Source: Rheinheimera tangshanensis (GTDB taxonomy: Bacteria > Pseudomonadota > Gammaproteobacteria > Enterobacterales > Alteromonadaceae). From it: a stretch of DNA of 64,000 nt. Shown piece after piece: positions 45,515-55,648 of this stretch. The notes beneath the pieces are model-generated. The model had not been told where the DNA came from, did no database searches, and was given only the letters and a program-made list of their open reading frames with translations. The stretch is from NCBI RefSeq assembly GCF_014645135.1, contig NZ_BMLH01000009.1:99275-163274 (forward strand), read 5' to 3'. Both the position numbers and the translations under genes were made by a program. Every line of letters starts with the position of its first letter. Position 1 is the stretch's first letter.

Positions 45515-46538
45515 CGCTCCTTTATGGCTTTATGCCGCTGAGCTCCCCCCCTTACCGGAACCGGTCAGTAACAATCTGGTCATGACCACCACTGTGGCTG
45601 GCCGCACTTATGTCGCCAGCTTTATGGGATTGGCTTCAGGAAAGACCCATGCCGATGTGCATAACAGAGTCTGGCAATGGACTGTGGGTGAACCTACCTG
45701 GCTAAAAGCTCCAGCCGTACCTAGTCGTCAGCGCTTAAGTGGCCGACTTGCAAGCTCTGGCGTCACCTTGCAAAACCACTTTTTTATCTTTGGTGGTTAT
45801 ACAGTGGCCGCCAATGGCACAGAAGTATCAAGCGCAGAGGGCTACCGCTACAGCCCGGTCACCAAAGCCTATAACAAGCTGCCGGACATGCCGGTCGCTG
45901 TCGACGACAGTGTGGCTTTGGCTTATAACAACAGATACATTTATCTGGCCAGCGGCTGGTCGCAAGATGGCAATGTTAATCTGGTGCAAGTCTTTGATAA
46001 TTTTACGCAGAAATGGAGTCAGGCAACTCCTTTTCCCGGCACTCCGACTTTTGGTTTGGCTGGTGCCTTGTCCGGGAGTAGTATGCTGCTTTGTGATGGG
46101 GTCAAAGTCAGCTATCAAACCTTACCGCGTCAGTATCAGACGCAAGCTCAGTGCTGGTTAGGTGAAATCAGTAAATCAGACGCCAACCGTATCAGCTGGC
46201 AACAAATCCAGCATCCAACAGGTAAAGCCCGTTATCGTATGGCGGCAGCTGCTGTCCAACAGGACGGTAAAGACTTGATTGTCTTTATAGGCGGCAGTGA
46301 AACCGCTTATAACTACAATGGTATTGGCTACAACGGTACACCAGCACAACCTTCTGCTGAAGTCTGGGTGTATTCATTAACAGACAAAAGTTGGTTAAAA
46401 GCAGAAAACACCAGAGCTGTGATGGATTTACGCACACTGGTGAGCATGAACAACGAGCTTTACAGCTTAGGTGGCATGGTTGCAGGGCAAAATCTGACCA
46501 CAGAATGGATAAAACATCAGATTAAGCTACTGCCCTAA
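45444..46538 (+). CDS. Exported kelch-repeat protein
   Basis: 364 aa from ATG 45444 (GGAG nine bases ahead; 45462 also possible). Signal peptide ending LYAAE, then a six-bladed kelch propeller with repeat signatures FFIFGGYTVA, IYLASGWSQD, LIVFIGGSET, LYSLGGMV. Similar to periplasmic NanM-like propellers, but no sialic acid genes are near. It overlaps the trmO end by about 70 bases. A second kelch protein is at 51717-52703. Confidence 0.72.
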   Translation: MLQRSGMLKKNNRSMTFSLCLTLSAPLWLYAAELPPLPEPVSNNLVMTTTVAGRTYVASFMGLASGKTHADVHNRVWQWTVGEPTWLKAPAVPSRQRLSGRLASSGVTLQNHFFIFGGYTVAANGTEVSSAEGYRYSPVTKAYNKLPDMPVAVDDSVALAYNNRYIYLASGWSQDGNVNLVQVFDNFTQKWSQATPFPGTPTFGLAGALSGSSMLLCDGVKVSYQTLPRQYQTQAQCWLGEISKSDANRISWQQIQHPTGKARYRMAAAAVQQDGKDLIVFIGGSETAYNYNGIGYNGTPAQPSAEVWVYSLTDKSWLKAENTRAVMDLRTLVSMNNELYSLGGMVAGQNLTTEWIKHQIKLLP

Positions 46539-46603
46539 TAACAGGCTTGGTAGAATAGCGGCCATTCACAGAATTATTAAACTTAAAACTCACGGAACTA
46601 TTT

Positions 46604-48376
46604 ATGCGGACAAGTCAGTATTTACTCTCTACGATGAAAGAAACCCCGGCTGATGCCGAAATTATTAGCCATCAATTGATGTTACGCGCCGGTATGGTGC
46701 GTCGTCTGGCGTCAGGTTTGTACACTTGGTTGCCCAGTGGCCTGCGGGTTTTACGTAAAGTAGAGCAAATTGTCCGTGAAGAAATTAACAAAGCCGGTGC
46801 TATTGAAGTGTTAATGCCGGTTGTGCAGCATGCCGAGCTGTGGCAGGAATCCGGGCGTTGGGAAAAGATGGACGCTGAATTGCTGCGTTTTAAAGACCGT
46901 CACCAGCGCGATTTTGTGTTGGGTCCTACGCACGAAGAGGTGATCACCGATTTAGTGCGTAAAGAAATCAGCAGCTACAAACAGCTGCCGATTAATTTGT
47001 ATCAAATTCAAACTAAGTTCCGTGATGAACGTCGTCCACGTTTTGGTGTGATGCGTGCGCGCGAATTTTTAATGAAAGATGCCTACTCTTTTCATTTAAG
47101 TCAGGAAAGTTTGCAGCAAACTTATGATGCTATGTATCAGGCGTACTGCAATATCTTCACCCGCTTAGGTTTAGATTTCCGCCCTGTGTTAGCCGATACA
47201 GGCGCTATTGGCGGCAGCATGTCGCACGAATTCCATGTGCTGGCCGCTTCTGGTGAAGATGCGATTGTATTCTCTGATGAGAGCGATTATGCCGCTAACA
47301 TCGAAAAAGCAGAAGCACTGCCACCACAAGGTCAGCGCCCTGCTGCAACTCAACCCAAAACTGAAGTGGCAACACCCAACGCGAAAAGCATTGATGAGGT
47401 GGCAGCCTTTTTAAAGCGAGATGCCGCGGCTATTGCTAAAACCTTACTGGTGCAACTGAACCCGGAATTAAGCTTTGATGAAGTAAAAGCGCTGCTGGCG
47501 AATGCAGATGCCGACGTTCTTGAAAACACCTGGCGATCTAAAGTCGTTGCCTTGGTAATACGTGGCGACCATGAGTTAAACGAAATCAAAGCTGAAAAAC
47601 ACCCACTAGTGGCTTCTCCGCTGCAATTTGCCAGTGAAGAAGATGTATTGGCTGTCACTGGTGCTAAACCAGGTTCTGTCGGTCCTGTGGGTTTAACTAT
47701 CCCTGTGGTTGTCGACCATGCTGCAGCGCATTTAGCAGACTTTGTTACTGGCGCCAATAAAGACGGTTTCCACTTCACAGGCGTGAACTTCGACCGGGAT
47801 ATCACCACGTATCAAGTGGCTGATTTACGAAATGTGGTTGAAGGTGATCCAAGCCCATGCGGTAAAGGCAAGTTAGTCATACGCCGCGGTATTGAGGTAG
47901 GTCATATTTTCCAGTTGGGTGATCGTTATTCATCTGCCATGAAAGCCGGTGTACTAAACGAAGAAGGCAAACACCAGATTATGACCATGGGTTGTTACGG
48001 TGTCGGCGTATCTCGCATTGTTGCGGCTGCTATTGAGCAAAACCATGACGAATACGGTATTAAATGGCCAGTGGCTATAGCACCATTTCAGGTGGCGATA
48101 GTGCCGATGAATATGCACAAATCAGTACGTATTCAGGAAGCGGCTGAGCAGCTGTATAAAGAACTGAGCGCAGCTGGCTTTGAAGTTTTATTTGACGATA
48201 GAAAAGAGCGTCCTGGTGTGATGTTTGCTGATATGGAGCTGTTAGGTGTGCCTTATCACATTATTGTAGGCGAACGTAATCTGGATGAGCAGAAAGTAGA
48301 GCTGAAAAATCGTCTGACTGGTGAAAAGCTGATGCTGGCCTTATCTGATGTGGTAGCTCAGATAAAATCGCTCTGA
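46604..48376 (+). CDS. proS: Prolyl-tRNA synthetase
   Basis: 590 aa bacterial-type class II enzyme. Motif 1 region [20 protein letters not shown], motif 2 ([17 protein letters not shown]), YbaK-like editing insertion (about 225-405, [19 protein letters not shown]), motif 3 ([10 protein letters not shown]), anticodon-binding C terminus. It charges tRNA-Pro and edits Ala/Cys. No anomalies. Confidence 0.97.
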   Translation: MRTSQYLLSTMKETPADAEIISHQLMLRAGMVRRLASGLYTWLPSGLRVLRKVEQIVREEINKAGAIEVLMPVVQHAELWQESGRWEKMDAELLRFKDRHQRDFVLGPTHEEVITDLVRKEISSYKQLPINLYQIQTKFRDERRPRFGVMRAREFLMKDAYSFHLSQESLQQTYDAMYQAYCNIFTRLGLDFRPVLADTGAIGGSMSHEFHVLAASGEDAIVFSDESDYAANIEKAEALPPQGQRPAATQPKTEVATPNAKSIDEVAAFLKRDAAAIAKTLLVQLNPELSFDEVKALLANADADVLENTWRSKVVALVIRGDHELNEIKAEKHPLVASPLQFASEEDVLAVTGAKPGSVGPVGLTIPVVVDHAAAHLADFVTGANKDGFHFTGVNFDRDITTYQVADLRNVVEGDPSPCGKGKLVIRRGIEVGHIFQLGDRYSSAMKAGVLNEEGKHQIMTMGCYGVGVSRIVAAAIEQNHDEYGIKWPVAIAPFQVAIVPMNMHKSVRIQEAAEQLYKELSAAGFEVLFDDRKERPGVMFADMELLGVPYHIIVGERNLDEQKVELKNRLTGEKLMLALSDVVAQIKSL

Positions 48377-48394
48377 TTACAGTCAGTCATCTAC

Positions 48395-48425
48395 AAGGCC
48401 CTGTTCTGACGGGGCCTGTTTTTTT
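48395..48425 (+). terminator. Terminator of proS
   Basis: AGGCCC..GGGCCT stem, ten-base loop, followed by G and seven T; lies 19 bases after the proS stop and just ahead of the next gene's ribosome site. Confidence 0.7.
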
Positions 48426-48437
48426 AAGGAGTCTTTG

Positions 48438-48731
48438 ATGTATTTTGGTAGTCATTCCATTCCTGAGCTCGCTGGACTTAAATTTGCACAGCGGATGCAA
48501 GTGATCCGCGCAGCCACTGAGCAAGTCCCTACTCCACAAAAACTTTTATTGAACCTGCTCAAACTGGCCATTTTAATTCCGCTGTTTTTAGTCATAGCTC
48601 AATGGGAATCATGGCAAAGTACTGTCACTATCATTGTATTGCTGGCTGCCTACCCTTTGTTGACAAGGCCTCTGACCTTTGCCTTGTGTCGCCCCTACTT
48701 ACAGCAAGCCCGCACTAAACTGCGGCTCTAG
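48438..48731 (+). CDS. Small membrane protein (DUF6170-like)
   Basis: 97 aa from ATG 48438 with AAGGA 8 bases upstream. Amphipathic N-terminal half (MYFGSHSIPELAGLKFAQRM, then VPTPQKLLLNLLKLAILIPLFL) and two hydrophobic spans (about 42-58 and 64-82). I recall a family of this start in Alteromonadales proteins as DUF6170, uncertain. Function unknown. It is followed by a TetR regulator after nine bases. Confidence 0.7.
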   Translation: MYFGSHSIPELAGLKFAQRMQVIRAATEQVPTPQKLLLNLLKLAILIPLFLVIAQWESWQSTVTIIVLLAAYPLLTRPLTFALCRPYLQQARTKLRL

Positions 48732-48740
48732 TAACGCCTC

Positions 48741-49544
48741 ATGCTGAAATTTTTATGTGACATAACCAACAAAGAAGGCCGCAGCTGTCCTCTGGAGCAA
48801 AGGTTTAGCAAAAAACAGCAAGCCATAGCGGACCGTGAGCAGGAATTACTGCACATCGCCCATCAATTGGTGAAGGCCGAAGGTTACGCTAATTTGACGA
48901 TGGATAAACTGACAGCGGCCAGCCCTTATTCCAAAGGCACCATCTACAATCATTTTTCCAGTAAAGAAGATGTGATCACTGCCCTTTGTAATTCTGCTTT
49001 ACGCCATGAAATCAGCTTGTTTAAAAAAGCAGAATTATTTAATGGCAGCAGCAGGGAAAAAGCCTTAGCTTTGCATCAGGCCTATTTATTGTCGGCAAAA
49101 ATGCAGCCCATTTTGTTTAGTTGTTTATTGACGGCTAAGTCGCCCTGGGTGCAGGAAAAAAGCTCGCCTGCGCGCTTAACTGTGCAACAAGAGCTTGAAA
49201 AGGAAGTGACACAGATGGTCGATCTGTTGCTGCAGCAAGCCATAGATGCCAACGAGTTGCAGCCGAAAAACGCAGCAACCATAGATCTGATGGCCTTTGC
49301 CAATTGGGCAATTTCTTTTGGTGGCATAGCACTTTTAAGTAGTGCCAGCGAAACGTACAGCATAGAACGTCTGCAGGGAACCCATCCATTTTTGTTCAAC
49401 CTAAACTGCATGCTCGATGGCATGAACTGGTTGCCACTGAGCACGGACTGGGATTATTGCCAGAGCTGGCTGAGGATTGAGAAAGAAATCTTTAGTGCCG
49501 AACAACAGCAGCTCGCCACAGGCTTACCACTGACATTAAGTTAA
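48741..49544 (+). CDS. TetR-family transcriptional regulator
   Basis: 267 aa, longer than usual. N-terminal extension with several Cys (CDITNKEGRSCP), HTH at about 50-80 (LTMDKLTAASPYSKGTIYNH, FSSKEDVI), ligand-binding helical domain with membrane-like patch (ANWAISFGGIALLSSA). It is transcribed together with the small membrane protein, which may be a target. Ligand unknown. No convincing ribosome site precedes the ATG. Confidence 0.85.
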   Translation: MLKFLCDITNKEGRSCPLEQRFSKKQQAIADREQELLHIAHQLVKAEGYANLTMDKLTAASPYSKGTIYNHFSSKEDVITALCNSALRHEISLFKKAELFNGSSREKALALHQAYLLSAKMQPILFSCLLTAKSPWVQEKSSPARLTVQQELEKEVTQMVDLLLQQAIDANELQPKNAATIDLMAFANWAISFGGIALLSSASETYSIERLQGTHPFLFNLNCMLDGMNWLPLSTDWDYCQSWLRIEKEIFSAEQQQLATGLPLTLS

Positions 49545-49689
49545 CTAAAGCATAGATCGGCTATATTTCTGTAGCGATGCAACTTTTTTCAACTATTTAA
49601 CACAAATCAATGCAGCAAAGCTGATGATCCAGATCATGCTTTACCAGTATAATAATCAAGATGTTATTTCCCCTAACGGATGCAAATTT

Positions 49690-50451
49690 ATGGTCTTACG
49701 CATGAAGCCTGTTTTAATGTCGTGCCTGTTGTTACTGGCGGTCACTGGCTGTGCCAGCAAAAAAGCAGCGGATGAGCAACAAGCTCAAACTAATTATCAG
49801 GACCCACGAGACCCTATTGAATCGGTGAACCGGGATATCTGGGATTTTAACTACGACGTACTGGATGCTTATGTGCTGCGTCCTGTTACTGTAGGTTATA
49901 TGACGGTAGTACCTAAGCCTGCCCGTACTGGTGTAGCGAATATGGTCAACAACCTGAGTGAACCAGCAAGTTTCGTCAACGCCTTGTTACAAGCGAAACC
50001 CAGAAGCGCAGCTATTAGTCTTGGACGTTTTGTGCTGAACAGCACACTGGGGTTGTTCGGCTTATTTGATGTTGCAACCCGCATTGATCTTAAAGCACAG
50101 GATGAAGATTTTAACCAGACTCTGGCGGTATGGGGACTGGGTGATGGGGGGTATCTGATGGTTCCTGCGCTGGGCCCTACCACCACAAGAGGTCTGGTCG
50201 CCGGAGTTGTCGACGGCCTTTATTTCCCTCTGGGTTTGTTAAATTCGAATCTGACGATCACCCGTTTTACTGTCTCAGCACTGGATGGACGAGAGCAACT
50301 GATGTCGATGGAACAATTACTCAACGAATCTGTTGATCCTTATGCCTTTATCAAAGAAGCCTATTTCCAGCGGATCGAGTTTAAGATTCACGATGGCAAT
50401 CCACCACAGAAAGAAGAAGACGAAGAGTATTTAGACGAGTATTTGCCATAA
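49690..50451 (+). CDS. mlaA: Phospholipid-transport lipoprotein MlaA (VacJ)
   Basis: 253 aa from ATG 49690 (other ATGs at 49624 and 49702). Lipobox LAVTGCAS. The MlaA signatures DPRDPIESVNRDIWDFNYDV and FVLNSTLGLFGLFDVA are present. It sits in the inner leaflet of the outer membrane with porins, removing misplaced phospholipids via MlaC. The acidic tail (KEEDEEYLDEYLP) is common in marine homologues. No other mla genes nearby. Confidence 0.93.
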   Translation: MVLRMKPVLMSCLLLLAVTGCASKKAADEQQAQTNYQDPRDPIESVNRDIWDFNYDVLDAYVLRPVTVGYMTVVPKPARTGVANMVNNLSEPASFVNALLQAKPRSAAISLGRFVLNSTLGLFGLFDVATRIDLKAQDEDFNQTLAVWGLGDGGYLMVPALGPTTTRGLVAGVVDGLYFPLGLLNSNLTITRFTVSALDGREQLMSMEQLLNESVDPYAFIKEAYFQRIEFKIHDGNPPQKEEDEEYLDEYLP

Positions 50452-50470
50452 CCTTGTATTACTGATCAAT

Positions 50471-50497
50471 AAGGCCAGCATCAGCTGGCCTTTTTTG
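50471..50497. terminator. Terminator of mlaA
   Basis: AAGGCCAGC-ATCA-GCTGGCCTTTTTT: 8-bp stem and T6, 20 bases after the mlaA stop. Confidence 0.88.
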
Positions 50498-50519
50498 TTG
50501 TTCAAAGCTCAGACTTATT

Positions 50520-51587
50520 CTAATTTTCCAGTTCTAACCCTTTAAAATCAAAAGGTTTAGCATTAACAAAAGATGCACTGCTTTCCCCCGCATAAATTTG
50601 ACCAGCATCCAGATTCAACTTCTTAACCTGAGCACTCTCTCTAAAATCTATGTTACGAAAATCTACCCACACCACGTTAGGTGACAGCACATTCTCAAAA
50701 TAGTAAACAAGATTGCGCTGATCGGCCACCACACGCCATCTGGTATTGGATAAATGAGGCTGGTCCGCTGTGCCTATACCATAAGGCACAGACACATTCC
50801 GAACAATGCTAAAGACGCTGGCCACCGCAATTTTCGCATCACTGGTTTGTGGGATCATGTTCAAGTAATACCAGGCTCGGACCAGACGATCGGACGCTCT
50901 TGCTGTTCCTGGCAAAAAGGCCTGTCCTGACACAGAATCCCAATAACTTTTCACCGCAAGTTGTTGTTCATACGGCGGATCATTAGTCATCACCTGATAG
51001 CTTTTATCGTGGTGGATCACCAGTTTACCGCCTATATATTCGAAGATCGCACTGTCCCCTGTCGCATCAGACAAGGACAAATGCACCGTAGTAAATTTAT
51101 CTGTACCAGGAATAAAGTCGGAGACAATAGCAAAAGTTTCCTTACGGAAGAACGCCACAGCCTGCTCTACTGTGGCAAAGTTATCAAGAGCATATTGAGC
51201 CCAGGCCGCTATGGTTAAGCCTGGCTTGTCACCATGGTACTCAAATTTGGGATACTCAGAAGCAACCAGCCACAGCAGATTTGCCACCAGACCTTTTTCA
51301 TTCATGCCATCAGGGGTTGCGATGTCCCAGGAACTGGCCGCGATACTGCCATATTTGGAGCGCCATGAAATAGAATTAGGCCCTACCTGTCCACTGCGCT
51401 GCATTCCCCGGGGAAATATCCACAAATTAGCGGGAATATCTATGGAGAAATCCATACTTCGGCCTGTTAATACCGTATCTTGTGGACCAATATAAACTAA
51501 TCGGGTACAAGCCTGGACGGGATAAAAACTGGCACCAAGACATGCCAGGATTAAACCGAACAGTATAGAAATCGAATATTTCATCAC
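50520..51587 (-). CDS. Exported linear amide C-N hydrolase (choloylglycine/PVA-like)
   Basis: 355 aa Ntn-hydrolase. Signal peptide ends VQA just before Cys27 (CTRLVYIGP), which becomes the N-terminal nucleophile after cleavage. Also visible: GRSMDFSIDIPANLW and ASSWDIATPDGMNEKGLVANLLWL. Relatives hydrolyse penicillin V, bile-salt conjugates or N-acyl homoserine lactones in Gram-negatives. Quorum quenching is possible but not provable. It is a lone gene. Confidence 0.87.
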   Translation of the reverse strand: MMKYSISILFGLILACLGASFYPVQACTRLVYIGPQDTVLTGRSMDFSIDIPANLWIFPRGMQRSGQVGPNSISWRSKYGSIAASSWDIATPDGMNEKGLVANLLWLVASEYPKFEYHGDKPGLTIAAWAQYALDNFATVEQAVAFFRKETFAIVSDFIPGTDKFTTVHLSLSDATGDSAIFEYIGGKLVIHHDKSYQVMTNDPPYEQQLAVKSYWDSVSGQAFLPGTARASDRLVRAWYYLNMIPQTSDAKIAVASVFSIVRNVSVPYGIGTADQPHLSNTRWRVVADQRNLVYYFENVLSPNVVWVDFRNIDFRESAQVKKLNLDAGQIYAGESSASFVNAKPFDFKGLELEN

Positions 51588-51716
51588 CCTCTCCTTTCGC
51601 TATTTTTATATGAGTATCCATGGGACCGTTTTTCCGTTGAAAAATCTACGATTTAACAGTCACTTCGGCTTTGTGATGCATTAAAAATAGTTAAGAATAA
51701 AGGAGGCAGATCATTT

Positions 51717-52703
51717 TTATTTTACAGATACTTTCTCTAACACAGCGCTGGTCTGCTTTAAACCCACAGCTGTAGCCCCGCCTATAACGTAAATAGCCTC
51801 ATCCAGTACAACAGCACCCAAACCATGACGGGGTAGCGGCATTTCTCCATGCTGCTGCCAGTTATTTTCTGCAGCAGAATAAGCCCAGACTTTACTGAAC
51901 ACTCCGCCGCCCTGCTCAAAAAACTCCCCTCCAAATACCCAGAGCTGTTGATGAAGTACCGCAGCGGCTAAACCGCCTTGTGCTTCAGGCATAGCTTTTT
52001 CCAAAGCCCACTGCTGGTTTTTTGGATTAAACCTATGAACGCCAGCTTTGTTGCCAGCTTTGACTTGCCGCCCCCCCATCAGATAAGCCATATCATTCCA
52101 TACCACAGCTGCGGCACTATTTTTAGCTTCCGGCAAAACTGGCCCCATTTCAGTTTTTAATGACTTTGGGTCAAAAATCCAGTGGATGGCTACATCAGTC
52201 TGATCGTGCCACTGGGCATTTGCCTCTGTTGCAGGAGAACGTCCGGATACAAGATGTACTTTATCACTCAGCACAAAACTAACGGTTTCACTCAAAGGTG
52301 CAGGCAAGGTCGCAACTTTTAGCCAACGTTGCTGCTTCAGATTTAACTGCAATACGTCAGCACTGGCACTCCAGTGCCCACCATTCGCCTGAATAAAACC
52401 ACCAAATAAAAACAGCTGGTCGAGCACAGCCACTAACTGACCATGGTGGCGCCCTTCAGGTAAAGCTGGCCCATAACGCCATGTGTTGGTTTTTGGATTG
52501 TAGATCTGCACTAGTGCCGTCATTTGGCCTTGTTGTTTTGGTAATTCAGAACTTAAGCCACCGGCGACATAGATTTCGCCCTTAAATACGGCAGGGTAAA
52601 TCTCCTGCACAGGCAAAAGCATATCGGCCTGCCTCTGCCAGTTCAAACTAGCAGCCAGCAGCTGCGCACTAAACACCATCAACAAAATACCAACAATCTT
52701 CAT
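51717..52703 (-). CDS. Exported kelch-repeat protein
   Basis: 328 aa from ATG 52703 (GGAG ribosome site; frame open from 52715). Signal peptide ending LLAAS; kelch propeller with IYVAGGLSSE, LFLFGGFIQA, AYLMGGRQV, LWVFGGEFFE, IYVIGGATA. NanM-like fold; the sugar mutarotase function is not supported by neighbours. It lies downstream of the peptide transporter, after a terminator-like hairpin. Confidence 0.78.
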   Translation of the reverse strand: MKIVGILLMVFSAQLLAASLNWQRQADMLLPVQEIYPAVFKGEIYVAGGLSSELPKQQGQMTALVQIYNPKTNTWRYGPALPEGRHHGQLVAVLDQLFLFGGFIQANGGHWSASADVLQLNLKQQRWLKVATLPAPLSETVSFVLSDKVHLVSGRSPATEANAQWHDQTDVAIHWIFDPKSLKTEMGPVLPEAKNSAAAVVWNDMAYLMGGRQVKAGNKAGVHRFNPKNQQWALEKAMPEAQGGLAAAVLHQQLWVFGGEFFEQGGGVFSKVWAYSAAENNWQQHGEMPLPRHGLGAVVLDEAIYVIGGATAVGLKQTSAVLEKVSVK

Positions 52704-52718
52704 AAGAAACTCCAATAA

Positions 52719-52751
52719 AAAAAGGCCAGCGGATTGCTCCTGCTGGCCTTC
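52719..52751 (-). terminator. Terminator of the peptide transporter gene
   Basis: Leftward AAGGCCAGC-AGGAGCAATCC-GCTGGCCTTTTTTT, a 9-bp stem with T7, between the transporter stop and the kelch gene start. Confidence 0.8.
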
Positions 52752-52768
52752 TAAAGCTACTTAAAAGC

Positions 52769-54187
52769 TTAGCTTTGCATACGCTCAGCGCCATGCATCC
52801 AACGTACTAAAGTACCGGACAACATCCAAAGCACAGCAGCAAAAACGACCAGCGCTACAGCTATACCACCAAACACTACCAGTAAACCAGCGTGAGCGGC
52901 CTGTACACCAAAGGATGCGGCAAATTCAACGACAGCAGGGTTATCACCAGCAGTATCAGAATAAGCCCCCACAAAGCCAGCCAGATAATGAGCTACTGCA
53001 GGCATCAGGAACCAGACGCCCATAATCAGCGACGCCAGTTTCACCGGAGCCAGTTTAGTCATTAAGGACAAGCCCACAGGAGAAATACACAACTCACCTA
53101 AAGTGTGGAATAAAAACGCTAAAGTTAACCACATCATGCTGGATTTAGCAGAAGGGTTGACCTGCATCTCAAATATACCTGCGATCAGGAACAGGAAGCC
53201 GATAGAAGTTAACAACATACCAAATAAAATTTTGATAGGGGCGTCAGGTTGTTTATTCATTGCATTGAGTTTCACCCATAACCAGGCAAATACAGGAGCA
53301 AACATCAGAATAAACAGCGGGTTTAACGATTGGAACCAACCTGCAGGAACTTCAAAAGTGCCTACCATACGGTCTGTGTGTTCAGAAGCAAACAAACTCA
53401 TTAAACCACCCGCTTGCTCAAAAGCCAGCCAGAACATAGTCACGAAAATAAACAGGAATAACACCACGCGCAGACGATCAAACTCAACTTTAGTTAAAGG
53501 AGTCGGAGTACCTGATGAGCTGCGTGACAAAATACGACCCGGCACTTTACCTAAATCACCTAAGTATTTTTGTGCAAACAATAATTGGATCACCACAGAT
53601 AAAGTCATACCAATACCAGCAGCTAAATAGCCATAACGCCAGCCGAATGCATCGCTTTCACCTAAAGACGAGGTTACTAATGGCGCGATAAAGGCACCTA
53701 AGTTGATACCCATATAGAAAATAGTGAAGCCACCGTCACGACGGGCATCACCTTGTGGATACAAGTCACCCACTATCGCAGAGATATTCGGTTTAAATAA
53801 ACCGTTACCAGCAATAATAAAACCTAAACCCACATAAAACAGCGACATGCTGTGAGGTGTCGCCGCAAACAAGGTGTACTGGCCTATGGCCATTAAAGCA
53901 CCACCGAGAATAATAGATTTACGCTGGCCTAACAGATTGTCTGCAATCAAACCACCAAATAAAGTGGCGGCGTACACTAGGCCTGTGTAGTACCCGTATA
54001 ACAACAAGGCATCGCCGTGACTCAGGCCAAAACCTGGGTTGGTCGATTCAGTGGCGGCAACTAAAGTCAGAATAAGTAAAGCGCGCATCCCATAGTAGGA
54101 AAAACGCTCCCACATTTCTGTGGAAAAAAGCAGGAAGAGTCCTTTCGGATGACCGAATAAAGTCCCCGAAGCTGGCGGTTGATTCAT
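52769..54187 (-). CDS. Proton-coupled oligopeptide transporter (POT/PTR)
   Basis: 472 aa MFS protein with 14 predicted membrane segments. POT signatures EMWERFSYYGMRALL (ExxERFxYYG) and FTIFYMGINLGAFIAPL are present. It imports di- and tripeptides with protons, as DtpA/DtpB do. Single gene with a terminator; no operon partner. Confidence 0.93.
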   Translation of the reverse strand: MNQPPASGTLFGHPKGLFLLFSTEMWERFSYYGMRALLILTLVAATESTNPGFGLSHGDALLLYGYYTGLVYAATLFGGLIADNLLGQRKSIILGGALMAIGQYTLFAATPHSMSLFYVGLGFIIAGNGLFKPNISAIVGDLYPQGDARRDGGFTIFYMGINLGAFIAPLVTSSLGESDAFGWRYGYLAAGIGMTLSVVIQLLFAQKYLGDLGKVPGRILSRSSSGTPTPLTKVEFDRLRVVLFLFIFVTMFWLAFEQAGGLMSLFASEHTDRMVGTFEVPAGWFQSLNPLFILMFAPVFAWLWVKLNAMNKQPDAPIKILFGMLLTSIGFLFLIAGIFEMQVNPSAKSSMMWLTLAFLFHTLGELCISPVGLSLMTKLAPVKLASLIMGVWFLMPAVAHYLAGFVGAYSDTAGDNPAVVEFAASFGVQAAHAGLLVVFGGIAVALVVFAAVLWMLSGTLVRWMHGAERMQS

Positions 54188-54430
54188 AACGTGATCCTAG
54201 ATTGTGGGTTTATTTTAATTATGGTTGAAGCGACTTGACTGTCAGGTGCAGACTGCAATGTGCAGGTCCAAACACCGGACAGACTTCTCAAAGTTGCCGT
54301 GTTATAGCCTATTGGCCAGCAAATGAAAAGAGGCAAAGGGGCAGAACGCCGACGCAAAAGGCCAGAGCCTGACCTTTTGCTTATTTAATCGACAGTTTCA
54401 GCAGATATTTAAGCAAGACTTCAGCCTGAG
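54188..54430. other. Intergenic region between the peptide transporter and ccmI
   Basis: Carries the transporter promoter; no clear operator, RNA gene or terminator for ccmI was recognised. Confidence 0.4.
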
Positions 54431-55648
54431 TTAAGGCTTTAGCTCCAGACTCAGCTTCAGCTTTGGCTCAGTAAAACTAAGCACTTCAGACTGCACTTGG
54501 GGTCCATTTTCGTCATTCAGTACTTGTCCTGATAAAGACAAACGGGCACTGATTTGGATACGTTCTGCGTTAGCCAAAGTCCAGCCAGCTTGCATGGCCT
54601 GAGCTTCACTCAGTTCAATGCTTTGAGTGCCATTAAACACAGCCAGCTTTTGCACTGCTAAAGGCAAAGGCGGACCATCCACAGCTTTAGCAAATACAAA
54701 AAGAGTACCTGTTTTGTATTGCTCCGCTAACTCTGGACTGATACTCAGCTGGACTGAAATCTGACGACCAGATACAGCGGCTGTATTCGGCGCTTCGGCT
54801 TGTTCTGGTGTTGAAGTCAGCCCAAGTTTCTGCTGCACCAGGGCATAGCGTGGATCGGCTTTATCCAGTTTCGGTAATAACAACTGCCAGGCCTTTTGAG
54901 CTTGTTCTTTATCGCCACGCTCTTCAGCCACCATACCCAGCATAGACAGGGCGTCGGTATTTTCAGGGTCCTGTTGCAGCACTTTGGCTAAACTCCGAAC
55001 CGCTTTAGCAAGATGTTCCTCGCTGCCGCCGACCAACAGTGCCTGACTGTAACTAATCAACACATTGACGCGGTTCGGGGTTAAAGCCAATGCTTTTTCA
55101 AAAGCTTCAATAGCATCATCCAGCATGCCTTTAGACAACCAAATGCGGCCAATTACAAACCAGGCCACTGCATCATCACCTTCTTTGCTGATTTTTGTCC
55201 GCAGCGCCAACGCAAATAACTCTATTTCTTCGTTTGTTAAGGGTTCTCCCTTATTTAACAAGGCGCGCTCGCCATAAGCCGGGAGCTGCTGCTGCGCAGT
55301 CTGCCAGTTATTCAGTTGCGTATAATGGCCTGTCTGGCTATACAGTGCTACTGTGCCCACAACCACAAGCAACGAAGTGCCCAGCACCCAGGCAGTTGCA
55401 GAGCTTGAAGTCGTTTGCTGACTTTGCTGTGATTGCAAATACTGAGCTTTTAATTCCGTAGCGGCCTGAGTGAAATCCTGCTCTGCTAGTTCGCCATTGT
55501 CACGAGCTTGTGACAACAAACGTAGTTTATCTTCGAACTGCACCACCGGATTTAACTGTACTTCTTCCCCCTGGCGGCGGAAAAATAACAGCAATATCAG
55601 AACAAGCGCCAGCATCAAAGCTGCGGCAAAACTTAACGACATCAGCAT
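54431..55648 (-). CDS. ccmI: Cytochrome c maturation protein CcmI
   Basis: 405 aa. Two N-terminal membrane spans (about 5-23 and 86-104) with a leucine-zipper-like loop, then periplasmic TPR domain (AWFVIGRIWLSKGMLDDAIEAF). The C-terminal domain (about 290-405) has VSGRQISVQLSISPELA, AKAVDGPPLPLAV and other CycH-like features. CcmI holds apocytochrome c for heme ligation by CcmF/H. Last gene of the operon; its start overlaps the ccmH stop (TGATG). Confidence 0.9.
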   Translation of the reverse strand: MLMSLSFAAALMLALVLILLLFFRRQGEEVQLNPVVQFEDKLRLLSQARDNGELAEQDFTQAATELKAQYLQSQQSQQTTSSSATAWVLGTSLLVVVGTVALYSQTGHYTQLNNWQTAQQQLPAYGERALLNKGEPLTNEEIELFALALRTKISKEGDDAVAWFVIGRIWLSKGMLDDAIEAFEKALALTPNRVNVLISYSQALLVGGSEEHLAKAVRSLAKVLQQDPENTDALSMLGMVAEERGDKEQAQKAWQLLLPKLDKADPRYALVQQKLGLTSTPEQAEAPNTAAVSGRQISVQLSISPELAEQYKTGTLFVFAKAVDGPPLPLAVQKLAVFNGTQSIELSEAQAMQAGWTLANAERIQISARLSLSGQVLNDENGPQVQSEVLSFTEPKLKLSLELKP

